A DNA stretch of 64,000 bases from Nostoc sp. ATCC 53789 (GCF_009873495.1 NZ_CP046704.1:124001-188000); one strand, 5' to 3'. Shown: positions 1-9,570, counted from the first letter of the stretch. The notes: generated by a model not told the origin, from the letters alone. Translations and numbers: made by a program.

Positions 1-2001
1 CTTAAGTAGTTCATAATCCTCTGTTAATGGTTGTTGCTGTTGTGTATCTGTGAATGCTGGAAAATATATTTCAAATCTGCTACCTTGACCCACTGAGCTT
101 TCAACATTTATGAATCCGCCATAAGTTTTGACAATTCCCATAACTGTTGACAGCCCTAAACCTGTTCCTTTACCAATTTCTTTAGTTGTAAAAAATGGCT
201 CAAAAATTCGTTCTAATACTTCGGGGGCAATTCCAATACCAGTATCGATAACGGAAACCGTAACATAATAACCAACTTTTGCCTCAAAATACTTTTGAGC
301 AGAGAATTCGTCAATAAACTGATTGGCAGCAGAAATTTTCAAAGAACCGCCATAAGGCATAGCATCACGAGCGTTAATGCACAAATTCATCAGTACTTGT
401 TGTAATTGGGTGGGGTCTGCATAGACAGACCATAAATCTAGAGGGAATTCAGTAGTAAATTCAATTGACTTGGGAAATGTCTGTTGGATAATGTACTGAA
501 TTTCAGCGACTATGTGCTTGAGCTGGAAAATGATGCGCTTGCTCGATACACCTTTAGCAAAAGATAATACTTGTTTAATTAAATCAGCCCCACGCTGAAC
601 ATTAGTATATAACATCTTGAGCAATGGCTGAGTTTGCGGATCAGAAAATTTCTTCTCTAACAATTCTAAGGACATTAATATGGGTGAGAGAAGATTGTTT
701 AGGTCATGAGCGATTCCACTAGCTAATGTTCCAATACTTTCCAATCGTTGAGCGCGGAGAAATTGTTGCTCTAGCAGTTTTTTCTCCGTAATATCAGTGT
801 TAACTATGAGGATAGATTGGGTTTGTCCAAATTGATTTTGTACCAGTGTCCAGCGACTAGCAACAATAATTTCTTTGCCCGTTTTGGTAATTTGCTCTAA
901 CTCACCTTGCCAAAAACCATGTTCGATAGTAGCGGCAAGACCTAGATCGAGTTGGGATAACCTTTCTCTATAAAATATTTTATCGGCTTTTTTCCCAAAA
1001 TTTTCATCTGCTGTCCAACCATACAAATTCTCAGCCCCTTGATTCCAAAAAAGAATATGCTTTTTCAAATCACAGACAAAAATGGCATCGGTAGAAACAT
1101 CAATTAAGGCAGCCTGTTCGTAAATCTTTTCTTGTGCTTGTTTGCGTTCTGTAATATCTCTTGCTGCCGAGACTCGTACACTTCGTCCTTGATAAATGCT
1201 TTGCTTACCCACCACCTCTAATGAAATCAACGAGCCATCTTTTTTTATGCCAGTTATTTCATAAGGCAATTCATATTCATTCTCAATATGATGCACAAAA
1301 ATTGCTAGCGATTCGGGCGTAAGAAAATCGACTGCTGATTTGCCAATCACTTCCTCTAAAGTATAACCAAGCATTCTAGCAAATCCAGGATTGGCATCAA
1401 TAATTTTCTCCTGTTCCTGAATAACAATGCCTTCAAACATGGCATCCACCAAAGTCTGAAATCGCATTTCGCTTTCTTCTAATGCCTGTTGTGCTTGTTG
1501 GCGTTGTGCAATTTCTAGACGCAGAGATTGGTTAAGATCAGTTAACTCCTGAGTTCTTGCCGCCACTCTAGCTTCCAGTTCCTCCGTTAGCAAACGCAAT
1601 GCCTCTTGAGCCTGCTTGCGTTCAGTAGTGTCTCTACCAGTATTGATGACTGCCCCAATTTCTCCATCATTTCCCCAGATAGGGGCAACTACGTATTCGT
1701 AGTACCTGATACCATTCACTGTTGGGAAACTCATTTCACTTCTAAGAGATTTTCCCATCTGAAATACCCATTTGCGTTGAGCATCATATACTTCCATGAT
1801 GTCAACCGGAAATCCTAACTCTTGCCAAGTTTTACCTAGCAATTGATCTTGTTGTAATCCTAAAGCTGCTAGTGCTGCTGGACTGGCATAAAGATAGCGT
1901 TGCTGGCGATCACTAATATATATATGATCTGTGGAAGCTGCCAAAACTTTATTTATTAGTTCTATCTGTTCTGAAGAAATAGAGTTTTCTTCGCTTTCCA
2001 T
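1..2001 (-). CDS. Multi-PAS sensor histidine kinase (C-terminus outside window)
   Basis: Open reading frame from ATG at 2001 to the window edge, 667 codons seen, no stop. Three PAS/PAC modules are visible in order; each ends in a D(I/T)TE(R/K)K linker, as in RDTTERKQ, RDITERKQ and TDITEKK. A HisKA-like dimerisation segment follows with the phospho-acceptor motif GIAHDLNNLLSPI. Then comes a HATPase domain with the N box (NLCINARDAMPYGG), the DTGIGI box and the GKGTGLGLS box. The protein should autophosphorylate in response to a signal sensed by the PAS domains, probably in the cytoplasm, since no membrane segment is seen. Kinases of this layout often end in a receiver domain, which would lie outside the window. 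The ligand is unknown. Confidence 0.9.
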   Translation of the reverse strand, partial: MESEENSISSEQIELINKVLAASTDHIYISDRQQRYLYASPAALAALGLQQDQLLGKTWQELGFPVDIMEVYDAQRKWVFQMGKSLRSEMSFPTVNGIRYYEYVVAPIWGNDGEIGAVINTGRDTTERKQAQEALRLLTEELEARVAARTQELTDLNQSLRLEIAQRQQAQQALEESEMRFQTLVDAMFEGIVIQEQEKIIDANPGFARMLGYTLEEVIGKSAVDFLTPESLAIFVHHIENEYELPYEITGIKKDGSLISLEVVGKQSIYQGRSVRVSAARDITERKQAQEKIYEQAALIDVSTDAIFVCDLKKHILFWNQGAENLYGWTADENFGKKADKIFYRERLSQLDLGLAATIEHGFWQGELEQITKTGKEIIVASRWTLVQNQFGQTQSILIVNTDITEKKLLEQQFLRAQRLESIGTLASGIAHDLNNLLSPILMSLELLEKKFSDPQTQPLLKMLYTNVQRGADLIKQVLSFAKGVSSKRIIFQLKHIVAEIQYIIQQTFPKSIEFTTEFPLDLWSVYADPTQLQQVLMNLCINARDAMPYGGSLKISAANQFIDEFSAQKYFEAKVGYYVTVSVIDTGIGIAPEVLERIFEPFFTTKEIGKGTGLGLSTVMGIVKTYGGFINVESSVGQGSRFEIYFPAFTDTQQQQPLTEDYELLK

Positions 2002-2149
2002 AAGTCTTCCCAAAAGTGCTGCTCGCAAAAATTGTTTTTGAGCAATTTAACCTAATCCAAATAATACCAGTTAGTTATCTTTTGGGCTGAATTAGTTGGG
2101 CAGCTTTTAAAACTAATTGTGTTCCATACAAACTTTGCATAGTGATGAG

Positions 2150-2280
2150 ACAGCTGATGCCTCTTTAGAGGCGCGTTGCTTCAGACTATCGATGGTGTGG
2201 AAGAAAAGGAGGAGGAGGAGTTACCTGTGGCAATAGACTGCACGATGCGACGAAGAATTGCTGGACACATTATAGCCATT
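2150..2280 (+). pseudogene. Fossil fragment of the repeated acidic-linker gene family
   Basis: Read on the plus strand, about 2178-2250 encodes LQTIDGVEE...ELPVAIDCT. This matches PQTVESVSELEEDLPVAMDCT in the fuller family member at 22663-23495. The flanking bases (gctgatgcc...gaggcgcg) also resemble that gene. No start codon is visible and the reading frame runs into unrelated sequence. This is the only fragment of the family found on the plus strand. Confidence 0.5.
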
Positions 2281-2347
2281 GCTTCACTTTGATAAAAATT
2301 CCGGCGTTGCATAAATGCAGGATGATTGGCGGGTGGTGCGATTCGTT

Positions 2348-2388
2348 CTTGCTCATACCCTTCTAGTCTCTAGAGGGGTATGAGCAAG
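2348..2388. repeat. Inverted repeat / hairpin
   Basis: Arms 2348-2366 and 2370-2388 (cttgctcatacccttctag against its complement with one mismatch), 3-nt loop. It could end transcription from the right. No poly-T tail was seen. Confidence 0.5.
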
Positions 2389-3058
2389 GTATATTTTGAA
2401 AGCCACTTTCAAAATGTATAACTGTTCTATCGATGTAGGTGAGCTAAGTATGCTACAAAAGCAAACCCTACCCTTGAAGAGACAAGTGACTCCCTATCTG
2501 CCCACAGTGAATAGACTCGGAATTCTATAGGCTGAAGCTCTCACAGGTGTAGGTATTTAACAAATGTGACTGAAATAGGGTTTTTCCGTTGGTTGAGAAC
2601 TCAAATGTTAATTTCTGATTTCCCACCCAAGAACGAAATTTCGTTATTTGAACCACGTTTAGAACTCTGTTTGAGAGTGCCCACTCATGCACAAATAAAA
2701 AACTACACCTGTCAGGAAGAAATAGCCCCTACCCCCTACATACTTCTTCTTGACCCTCGTAAATTGGCGAAGGTATTGGTTTGATAGACTGATTTTATAA
2801 CTATTGCTGGTTGTATAAATCTTTCTTACGTTAAATATCCTTACTTAAATAGTAGTATTGCTCTACACTCCCAATACAGTTCGGTTAAGCTCTAAGCGGT
2901 ATTGAGTATACAAAAAAGAGTGTTTCTAATTTTCCCAATCAAACCACCAAACCCTTATCTAGTAAATCTTTAATGATTTATAGGCTGTTTTTGATTACAA
3001 TCACTACCTCCTTAAGACTCAACTATCTCCCTATCCAGACACACAATCCCCCACTGCG

Positions 3059-3555
3059 GAAACTTCACCAATATTTTTTTGATCACAATTTGCAAAGCAG
3101 GGTCATCATTCCAGCAGTCTTGCAAGAAGTCAAAACCCGGATTGTCGCCCGAATTCGCCGCTCGATTTAGTTTTTCCCTTCTTACAAGTCACATATTTGA
3201 CCTTGCAACAATCGCCTCATGCGACCATTTTTCGGCGTTGGTGACAGACGCGGCGGAGCTTTCACCCTCATCAACTGTTTTGATTTCTACACCCGAAACC
3301 GAATTTTCAATTAACAACGAAGCGGAATTACTTTGTTCTGCTTGCCCCTGAGTTTGATTTGCGATGGCTACGCCCGCCGCAGGCATCGCAGAATTTAAAG
3401 ATTTTTCATTTTGGGTGACGGGTGCGGCGGAATAAGTGCCTTCATGACAGTCTTTCCGCTCAACTTCACAATCTTGTTTTTCAGCCGGCAACGAAGTGGG
3501 ATTACTCTGTGCATGGCTAATTTTTGCAACTTTAATGCAATAAAAGCGCAAGTCG
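3059..3555 (-). pseudogene. Decayed copy of the repeated gene family
   Basis: A minus-strand frame from 3551 reads acidic-linker sequence ending SEKWSHEAIVARSNM and then stops. A shifted frame continues with DNA matching the family C-terminus (NPGFDFL, DDPALQIVIKK, KFPQWG) down to about 3059. The junction near 3150-3195 carries substitutions and small indels relative to the copy at 21023-21412, so the gene is broken. At 3362-3390 a short insertion encodes AMPAAGVAIA, a segment the other copies lack. The N-terminal half seen at 22663-23495 is missing, and the 21-bp repeats lie at this end. Confidence 0.7.
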
Positions 3556-3664
3556 ATGCAACAAAGGCACTTTTCGATGCATTAAAGGTGCAAGTCGATG
3601 CATTAAAATCGCTCTTTGATGCATCAACCTTGCAGATTCATGCAACTAAAGTGAGCGTTGCATG
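3536..3664 (+). repeat. Six degenerate 21-bp tandem repeats
   Basis: The unit is approximately aaa-gcg-caa-gtc-gat-gca-aca. On the plus strand the units read as heptads KAQVDAT, KALFDAL, KVQVDAL, KSLFDAS, TLQIHAT, KVSVA. The array sits between the pseudogene end and the stop codon of the RTX gene. The open plus frame has no clear start of its own, so I treat it as repeat DNA rather than a gene. Confidence 0.6.
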
Positions 3665-3675
3665 AACCGAGATGA

Positions 3676-5901
3676 TTAAAGGGTTACGAAATCAGCAGCA
3701 GTCAGCGTCGTAGTATTAATACCTGTCAGCGTCGCCAAAATTTCATTCGTGGAAGTCACTTTGATATTGCTAGCTGAGAAACTCAGTTGCCCAAAGCTCA
3801 AACCATTGTAAAGTCCGATTAAATCATTGCCCTTAGTGAAATCAGTAATGGTATCAGTACCTTCCCCAGCCGCAAAGGCAAATGTATCATTACCATTGTT
3901 ACCAGTGAGGGTATCGCTGCTAAGACCACCATAGAGGAGATCGTTGCCATTGCCGCCGTAAAGGCGATCGCTACCGCCACCCCCGTAGAGGGTATCATCG
4001 CCATTACCACCGTTGAGGGTATCATTACCCGCGCCGCCATCCATCAGGCCATCGCCATACAAGATGTCGTTACCATTCTCGCCAAAGAGGCTATCATCAC
4101 CTGCGCCGCCGTAGATGGTATCGTTGCCATTGCCGCCGTTGATGATGTCGTTACCGATGGTGCCAATCAGGTTATCAGCAAAATTAGTGCCAAACAGGTT
4201 CAGACCGACAGCCACAGTCACCGTAGCAGTATCATTCAGGCTACCATCGCTGAGGGTGTAGTTAAAGCTGGCATTGCCAAAGAACAGAAGATTTGGTGTA
4301 AAGGAAACGAAATCATCTGCGGTGTTGCTGGCTGTGCCGTTATTGTTCAGGACAGCAGTACCGTTGGTAGCATCGCTGACACCAGTGATGCTGAGTCCGG
4401 TGCTATCAACATCGCTATCATTTGCCAGTAGGCTACTAACTGCGATGTTGACAGTAGTACCAAAGAATGTGGAAACACTGTCATCAACAGCAACAGGGGC
4501 ATCATTAACGGGGGTGACAGAGAAACTGCGGGTTTGTCCAGTTAAGGTTGCTGTGCCATCAGTGACATTGTAGGTGAGATTAACTGCACCATTAAAGTTG
4601 GCAGTTGGGGTGAAGGTATAAGTCCCATTATTGTTATTTACCAATGCACCGTTAGTCGCAGTTAAGTTGGCAACAGAGAGGGTATCACCATCCAGATCGC
4701 TGAATCCTGCTAACAAGTCAGCCGCAGTAATATTAATGGCTGTATCTTCTGGTGTATTGCTTAACGTCGCAGTGGGTGAACCTGTTGGCGCATCGTTAAC
4801 TGGGGTTACAGAGAAAGTCTGAGTTTGTCCATTTAAGGTTGCTGTGCCATCAGTGACATCGTAGGTCAGATTAACTGCGCCGTTAAAGTTAGCATTTGGA
4901 GTGAAGGTATAAGTCCCATTCAAGTTGTCCACCAATGCACCGTTAGTCGCAGTTAAGTTAATAACGGAGAGGGTATCACCATCCAGATCGCTGAATCCTG
5001 CTAACAAGTCAGCCGCAGTAATATTAATGGCTGTATCTTCGGCGGTGTTGCTTAACGTGGCTGTGGGTGAACCAGTGGGCGCATTGTTATTCTCGAAGAA
5101 CACGGTATTGCCGCTAACATTACCCACAAAAGCATCCACGTCCCCATCACCATCGATATCGGCAAAGGTGGGTGAAGAAATATTACCCACACTCGTCAGT
5201 CCGAAGGGGTTGGTGGCTTCAAAGGTGAAGATGGGAGTCCCGGCATTTCCAGTGTTGCGGTAGAACTTGGCAGTGGTCGTGAAAGTACCCACAAAAGCAT
5301 CCAAGTCCCCATCGTTATCGATATCGGCAAAGGCGGGTGAAGCTACAAACTCATTCGCCAGTCCGAAGGGGTTAGTGCCTTCAAGGGTGAAATTGGGAGC
5401 AGCAGTAGTTCCAGTGTTGCGGTAGAAGCTGATACCGTTGTTCTGACTACCCACAAAAACATCCAAGTCTCCATCGTTATCGATATCGGCAAAGGTGGGT
5501 TTAGCAGAAAGTCCCACATTCGTCAGTCCGAAGGGATTGGTGGCTTCAAAGGTGAAGCTGGGAGCAGCCGAAGTTCCAGTGTTGCGGTAGAACCGGGTAT
5601 TGCCATCACCACTACCCACAAAAGCATCCAAGTCCCCATCGCTATCGATATCGGCAAAGGTGGGGTCAGCAACGTTCCCTACATTCGTCAGTCCGAAGGG
5701 ATTGTTGGCTTCAAAGGTGAAGCTGGGAGCAGCAGTAGTTCCAGTGTTGCGGTAGAACGCGGTATTGCCGTAAAAATTCCCCACAAAAGCATCCAAGTCT
5801 CCATCGCCATCGATATCGGCTAAGGTGGGTTTAGAAGAAAGTGTTACACCCGTCAGTCCGAAGGGGTTGGTAATTGGGTCCTTAAAATTAGGGTCAGCCA
5901 T
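3676..5901 (-). CDS. FG-GAP / cadherin-like / RTX calcium-binding repeat protein
   Basis: 741 residues from the ATG at 5901 (MADPNF), which has a GAGAAAA ribosome site 5-12 nt upstream. The alternative ATG at 5922 would overlap the upstream gene by 20 nt. Residues about 1-275 hold five FG-GAP (VCBS) repeats with calcium-loop motifs of the type ADIDGDGDLDAFVG. About 280-570 hold two near-identical cadherin-like repeats (DTAINITAADLLAGF...) and one divergent one. About 590-690 hold RTX nonapeptides (GGNGNDTIYGG, GGAGDDSLFG). The end, DFVTL, is typical of type I-secreted RTX proteins without a cleaved signal. Expected to be a secreted or surface protein that folds on binding calcium; adhesion is a guess. 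It lies 1 bp downstream of the TIGR03032-GNAT gene, so the two are probably co-transcribed. Confidence 0.88.
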   Translation of the reverse strand: MADPNFKDPITNPFGLTGVTLSSKPTLADIDGDGDLDAFVGNFYGNTAFYRNTGTTAAPSFTFEANNPFGLTNVGNVADPTFADIDSDGDLDAFVGSGDGNTRFYRNTGTSAAPSFTFEATNPFGLTNVGLSAKPTFADIDNDGDLDVFVGSQNNGISFYRNTGTTAAPNFTLEGTNPFGLANEFVASPAFADIDNDGDLDAFVGTFTTTAKFYRNTGNAGTPIFTFEATNPFGLTSVGNISSPTFADIDGDGDVDAFVGNVSGNTVFFENNNAPTGSPTATLSNTAEDTAINITAADLLAGFSDLDGDTLSVINLTATNGALVDNLNGTYTFTPNANFNGAVNLTYDVTDGTATLNGQTQTFSVTPVNDAPTGSPTATLSNTPEDTAINITAADLLAGFSDLDGDTLSVANLTATNGALVNNNNGTYTFTPTANFNGAVNLTYNVTDGTATLTGQTRSFSVTPVNDAPVAVDDSVSTFFGTTVNIAVSSLLANDSDVDSTGLSITGVSDATNGTAVLNNNGTASNTADDFVSFTPNLLFFGNASFNYTLSDGSLNDTATVTVAVGLNLFGTNFADNLIGTIGNDIINGGNGNDTIYGGAGDDSLFGENGNDILYGDGLMDGGAGNDTLNGGNGDDTLYGGGGSDRLYGGNGNDLLYGGLSSDTLTGNNGNDTFAFAAGEGTDTITDFTKGNDLIGLYNGLSFGQLSFSASNIKVTSTNEILATLTGINTTTLTAADFVTL

Positions 5902-5902
5902 G

Positions 5903-8014
5903 TTAGTTTTCTCTTGATTCAAATGTAGGGTTAATCAACTTACTCGTTTGCCGCACTTCCCCTACCCCAGTTAAATAGGGAGTCAGGTGTCGTTCGACAA
6001 ACTTCAACAAACGCGGATAACGGTGAGAAACCGAACCCGTGAGGTAGGGAACACCACTGTCAACTTGACGACGAATCGCTTCTGCTAACAGCCAAACCCC
6101 TCGCCCCCGCTTCTCAAATGCTTGTGCAATTGAAAAAGTGGTGTAGCGAATTGTGTCAGGTGCCACCCGATGGGTTAATACCCAACCAATTACCTCCCCC
6201 CGATAGCGCAATCCCAAGCTATTTAGGGGTTCTAAGCGGTGTGCCTCGACATTAGGTGGCAGGGATAAACCGGCATCTAACCAAGGAAACACCTCAAAGG
6301 CTGGAGGTAGGGGATACTTGTTTAACCAAGGGGCTTGGGCAATTTTTTCTGTAGCGGTTTTGCCAAGCACCAAGTTAATTTGGGGTGGTTGCCAATGTAG
6401 CTTTTGCAGTAGCGGTTCTAAAGCGACATTGGTAAGTGTACTGGTTGAATAGCTGAGGGTGATTTCAATACATCCCTGTTGGGCTAATTCTTGTTCTAAA
6501 TAGGCGACTAACTTTGTGCCAATTCCTTGACTACGGTATTCGGGTAAGACAAATAAGGAGATGATTTCGGCTTGTTGGGGGTTTAAACGTTCGCTGATGG
6601 CAAAGCCAACTATTGCACCGTCTACCGAAGCAGAAAGCCCAGTTAATTCGCCTTGGGGCGGTTGAGTTTGCCAGCGTTTTTGCAGGCTCGGATAGGTGAG
6701 GTGATTGTATTCGAGGGCGTTGCTGCTGTTGAGGTGATACACCCGTTGGTAACGGATTTGATTCCCGCTTGAAAAGGCTGCCTCACTATTAGTCTTCGGA
6801 TTACCCCACCCTAACCCTCCCCTTGTAAAGGGGAGGGAACTAGATTGTCTGGTTTCCCCCCAATCTTCGGGGGGATTAAGGGGGGTAATTTGTTGTGTGG
6901 GTAAACCAGCGACGGGGGGGGTTGCACCTAAACTGGGACGTTTGGCGGTGGGTTTGGTGGTGACAATGCCGCCACTGTTGGGAAATCTGACTAGGCGCTG
7001 AATTTCGTCTGACTGTAAACCAATTGCTTGGGGTTGTAGCACCCCAGGCAGAACTACAACATCAAATAGTTCTTCAATTACTCCCTGAAAATATAGCCAG
7101 TGCAGGGCTGTGCCTGTCTGCAAGTCAATTACCATTAAGCCACACTGGGGGCGATTTCCTTGGGAACTTAAGCGGTTTTCTAGGGTTAATCCGGTAAAAG
7201 TCTGGGAACGTAGTTGAGATAGTCCCACAAAGGCGAAGTTTTGCCAAAAGGCTAATCCACGCACAAATCCAGGGCAGAAGGTGATGGGATGGAATTGACG
7301 CTTTTCGATGTAGCCTAATTCCCCGGTTCCAGAATTAAGTAACCATAATTTCCCCTGATACCAACGGGGAGAATGGGGCATGGATAAGCCTGTGGCGATG
7401 ATTTCATTTTGGGCAACGTCGATGACGACTCCCCCATCATGGCGATGATTACGCCACCCGGCAGCTGTATCTGTGGTACTACAGGCAGTGACATAAGCGG
7501 GTTTGCCCTCTACCATTGCTAACCCATTGAGATGACAACGATCTTCGGCGACGAGTTTGGAGATGAAGGGCGGTTGCCATAAGGGGACAAAGTTGTAGTC
7601 TGGGCTGAGGGTGGCTAAACAACTAAAGTCGGTATTGACAAAAATCACTTTTCCAGCATCGTCTAAGACTACTTCATGGGCGTTGACATCGCCTGTGGTG
7701 TAAGCGGTGCGGGGGACATAGAGGTGATCTGCTTCCTTGTACTTTTCGCCATTCCCCAAGAAGTTATCAAAATGCCAGAGTTGGTAGCGGGTAGTCATGT
7801 AGAGGCTTTTGCCTGCTAGATATAGCCCCATTGGTTTGTCGAATAGTCTTTCGTTGAGCTTGAGCTGTCCGTTCGCTTGGCTACTAACGAAAAAAAGGCG
7901 GTTGGTTTGATAGGTTGTGAATGCCAAGCTGAGATTTTGCTGGCATAGCCAAGAGCCGAATTGCTCAGAAGCGTTGATTTCTAGTCCACTAGGGGCAGAA
8001 ACAGGGGTTTGCAT
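5903..8014 (-). CDS. TIGR03032-type protein fused to GNAT acetyltransferase domains
   Basis: 703 residues. Residues 1 to about 348 match the TIGR03032/DUF4915 type (LEINASEQF, NLSLAFTTYQ, PLWQPPFISKL, GLSMPHSPRWY, LWLLNSGTGE). The family has unknown function and probably a beta-propeller-like fold. A linker encoded by an inserted dispersed repeat follows (about 376-403). Residues about 425-535 form a GNAT domain with the acetyl-CoA loop (FVLPEYRSQGIGTKL), and 535-703 look like a second, degenerate GNAT half. The other copy (18185-19279) lacks the acetyltransferase part, so this is a fusion. The downstream RTX gene starts 1 bp after its stop. Acetylation substrate unknown. Confidence 0.82.
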   Translation of the reverse strand: MQTPVSAPSGLEINASEQFGSWLCQQNLSLAFTTYQTNRLFFVSSQANGQLKLNERLFDKPMGLYLAGKSLYMTTRYQLWHFDNFLGNGEKYKEADHLYVPRTAYTTGDVNAHEVVLDDAGKVIFVNTDFSCLATLSPDYNFVPLWQPPFISKLVAEDRCHLNGLAMVEGKPAYVTACSTTDTAAGWRNHRHDGGVVIDVAQNEIIATGLSMPHSPRWYQGKLWLLNSGTGELGYIEKRQFHPITFCPGFVRGLAFWQNFAFVGLSQLRSQTFTGLTLENRLSSQGNRPQCGLMVIDLQTGTALHWLYFQGVIEELFDVVVLPGVLQPQAIGLQSDEIQRLVRFPNSGGIVTTKPTAKRPSLGATPPVAGLPTQQITPLNPPEDWGETRQSSSLPFTRGGLGWGNPKTNSEAAFSSGNQIRYQRVYHLNSSNALEYNHLTYPSLQKRWQTQPPQGELTGLSASVDGAIVGFAISERLNPQQAEIISLFVLPEYRSQGIGTKLVAYLEQELAQQGCIEITLSYSTSTLTNVALEPLLQKLHWQPPQINLVLGKTATEKIAQAPWLNKYPLPPAFEVFPWLDAGLSLPPNVEAHRLEPLNSLGLRYRGEVIGWVLTHRVAPDTIRYTTFSIAQAFEKRGRGVWLLAEAIRRQVDSGVPYLTGSVSHRYPRLLKFVERHLTPYLTGVGEVRQTSKLINPTFESREN
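6804..6887. repeat. Dispersed palindromic repeat inserted in frame in a coding region
   Basis: The sequence is two adjacent hairpin-like units (cctccccttgtaaaggggagg and ccccccaatcttcgggggg). This G/C-run type is common between genes in cyanobacteria. Here it is read through in frame and encodes PLNPPEDWGETRQSS...FTRGGLGWG, separating the TIGR03032 part from the GNAT part. Confidence 0.6.
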
Positions 8015-8139
8015 TGGTTATTGGGTTAAAGGAGACTAATTAGTTTTGATTTGTTATCCTGAAACGTTGAATGCTCCCACAGGCGCGACATTATGCGACT
8101 TTATTTGATAAAGAATTAGCATTGAGGTTAAGGGTGGGC

Positions 8140-8500
8140 TACGCCAACGTCTCTACTCCATAAAGACTTGCACTAAAACTGCCATCCCCATTACCCAAAA
8201 GCAGCGAGAGATTGGAGGAACCGGAGTTCCCAGTCCAAAATGCACCACTCCAGCATGGTTGTGAAATTATGTTTTGTCAGAATCGAGAGTGAGCGCTTTT
8301 GACACAGATGTCAATGCCTGCTGTTTGTTATCCAAGCTGCATAGCAGTTAAATCAAGTAAGTGCCATGCACGGGCATTGTCTGGACATTGTTGTAATACT
8401 TGCTGACATCGGGAAGATGCTTCAGTCAACCTGACTGGGCAAGTTGGACAGCCTGATTGAGCTTGCTGCGATCAGGAATATGAGCCATATAAATTTCCGT
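8140..8500 (-). pseudogene. Fossils of a TPR protein and of an FG-GAP protein
   Basis: About 8330-8490 read on the minus strand gives AVQLAQSG-stop-LTEASSRCQQVLQQ then DNARAWHLLDLTAMQLG, a tetratricopeptide repeat with one in-frame stop. About 8140-8240 gives NSGSSNLSLLLGNGDGSFS, an FG-GAP/VCBS repeat fragment. Neither has an intact frame. They imply that larger TPR and FG-GAP genes once stood upstream of the present TIGR03032 gene. Confidence 0.5.
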
Positions 8501-8519
8501 CCATGTTTAGTTGCTGATG

Positions 8520-8681
8520 GGAATGGCACTAAGAAAAGCTGAAACTTCGTCAGGGCAGGGTGTGGGAGGTGTGGGAGGTGTGGGAGGATGGGGAAGAAGT
8601 CTTACCCCCCACACTCCCCACACTCCCCACACTCAAAAGCCAGTTAAATCATGGGTTTGCGCTTAACAAGCGTGCCATTCG
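8520..8681. mobile_element. MITE-like element, family A, copy 1
   Basis: 162 bp, flanked by a perfect 9-bp direct repeat TTGCTGATG (8511-8519 and 8682-8690). Left end GGAATGGCACTAAGAAAAGC, right end ...CGTGCCATTCG. The inside is a long imperfect hairpin of GTGTGGGAG units against CCCCACACT units. It has no ORF. The same element recurs at 20802-21008. The mobilising transposase is not in the window. Confidence 0.85.
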
Positions 8682-8690
8682 TTGCTGATG

Positions 8691-9386
8691 GTGAGATGTT
8701 TTGCTCTTGTAATTTTTTCCTAGCTCATATCACGTCCGCTTAATTAGTTAAACCGCATCTCCCTTGAAAACCGTAGTTTTTTGGAATTAGGTTAAAGCTT
8801 ACAACTCAAGCCACAACCGAATAATACACTCTCCTTAAAAACTCCAGGTTTCAAAATAGACGTGGTTTATAATTTCCGTAATCTATGCAGAAACTGGAAA
8901 ACCCTCTTTACCCCTACTAGAAGGCCCCTTGTGATCTTTGGCTTGTTAATTAAGGGCGATTGCACAGAAACTATCACCTATACTTCTAAATGATGTTTAT
9001 TTGCTTGCAATCACGCACACAAAAAATATATCCTTTCTAGCTTGATTAGGCAATATCTATATCTATTAAGTTAAATTACTTATTTTTGAAAATAAATTAT
9101 ACTTTTTTTCCTGTTCCTACTTTTCCTACTTTTCCTACTTTTAGGACTTTTATTTCTTAGTAAACCTAAATTAGCAGTATATTATTTTACAGAAAACCTG
9201 ATGTAATAAAATCATCATTTCTAGAGCGATGGCGGAACGCCCACCATAGGTGATCGCCAGTTTCCTTGTAGTGTCACTTCTGCACTGGAAACCGCCGCAT
9301 CATCTTCTGCAACGCCACCGCCTTACCCAAGGCGCGTATACACATATTCCCCCAACATTGCAATCCTCTGTTGCCTTGACTACTGA
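8691..9386. other. AT-rich intergenic stretch without genes
   Basis: No gene seen. About 9110-9145 contains three head-to-tail copies of a 9-bp unit (cttttccta). About 9231-9262 contains GCGATGGCGG...GGTGATCGCC, a HIP1-related inverted sequence. Promoters cannot be assigned with confidence. Confidence 0.4.
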
Positions 9387-9570
9387 TTAATTGAGTTTCC
9401 GGTTAACCAGCACCCCATCCACACAAGCAACCCCCCACTGCGGAAACTTCGCCAACAATTTCTTGATCACAATCTGCAAAGCCGGATCGTCATTCCAGCA
9501 CTCCTGCAATAACTCAAACCCCGGATTCTGCCCCGAATTTCCTGCTACTTTTAGTTTCTGCATCCGCTCC
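9387..9570 (-). pseudogene. 3' fragment of a repeated-family gene, cut off by the Tn7-like element
   Basis: The frame reads ERMQKLKVAGNSGQNPGFEL, then DDPALQIVIKKLLAKFPQWG, and stops at 9387. It matches the C-terminus of the copy at 21023-21412. The upstream part of the same gene resumes at 14320 on the other side of the transposon. The target duplicate GCTCC occupies 9566-9570. An ATG inside the transposon end (9632) opens the frame, but that start is accidental. Confidence 0.8.

Larger units (their letters stand above)
2002..3058. other. Gene-poor intergenic stretch
   Basis: No convincing gene. The stretch holds a fossil of the repeated gene family (about 2150-2280) and a strong hairpin at 2348-2388 with 19-nt arms (one mismatch) and a 3-nt loop. 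The hairpin is not followed by a T-run. A 72-codon ORF at 2566 has no ribosome site and no recognisable features; it was not called. Confidence 0.5.

Noticed and set aside
2566..2784. 72-codon ORF in the first intergenic stretch
   Set aside because: No ribosome site, no homology recognised, composition like non-coding DNA.
3536..3664. Possible CRISPR array
   Set aside because: Repeats are adjacent 21-bp units without spacers and degenerate; no cas genes nearby.
4274..5263. Plus-strand ORFs opposite the RTX/FG-GAP gene
   Set aside because: They mirror the repetitive coding sequence and have no ribosome sites or protein-like features of their own.
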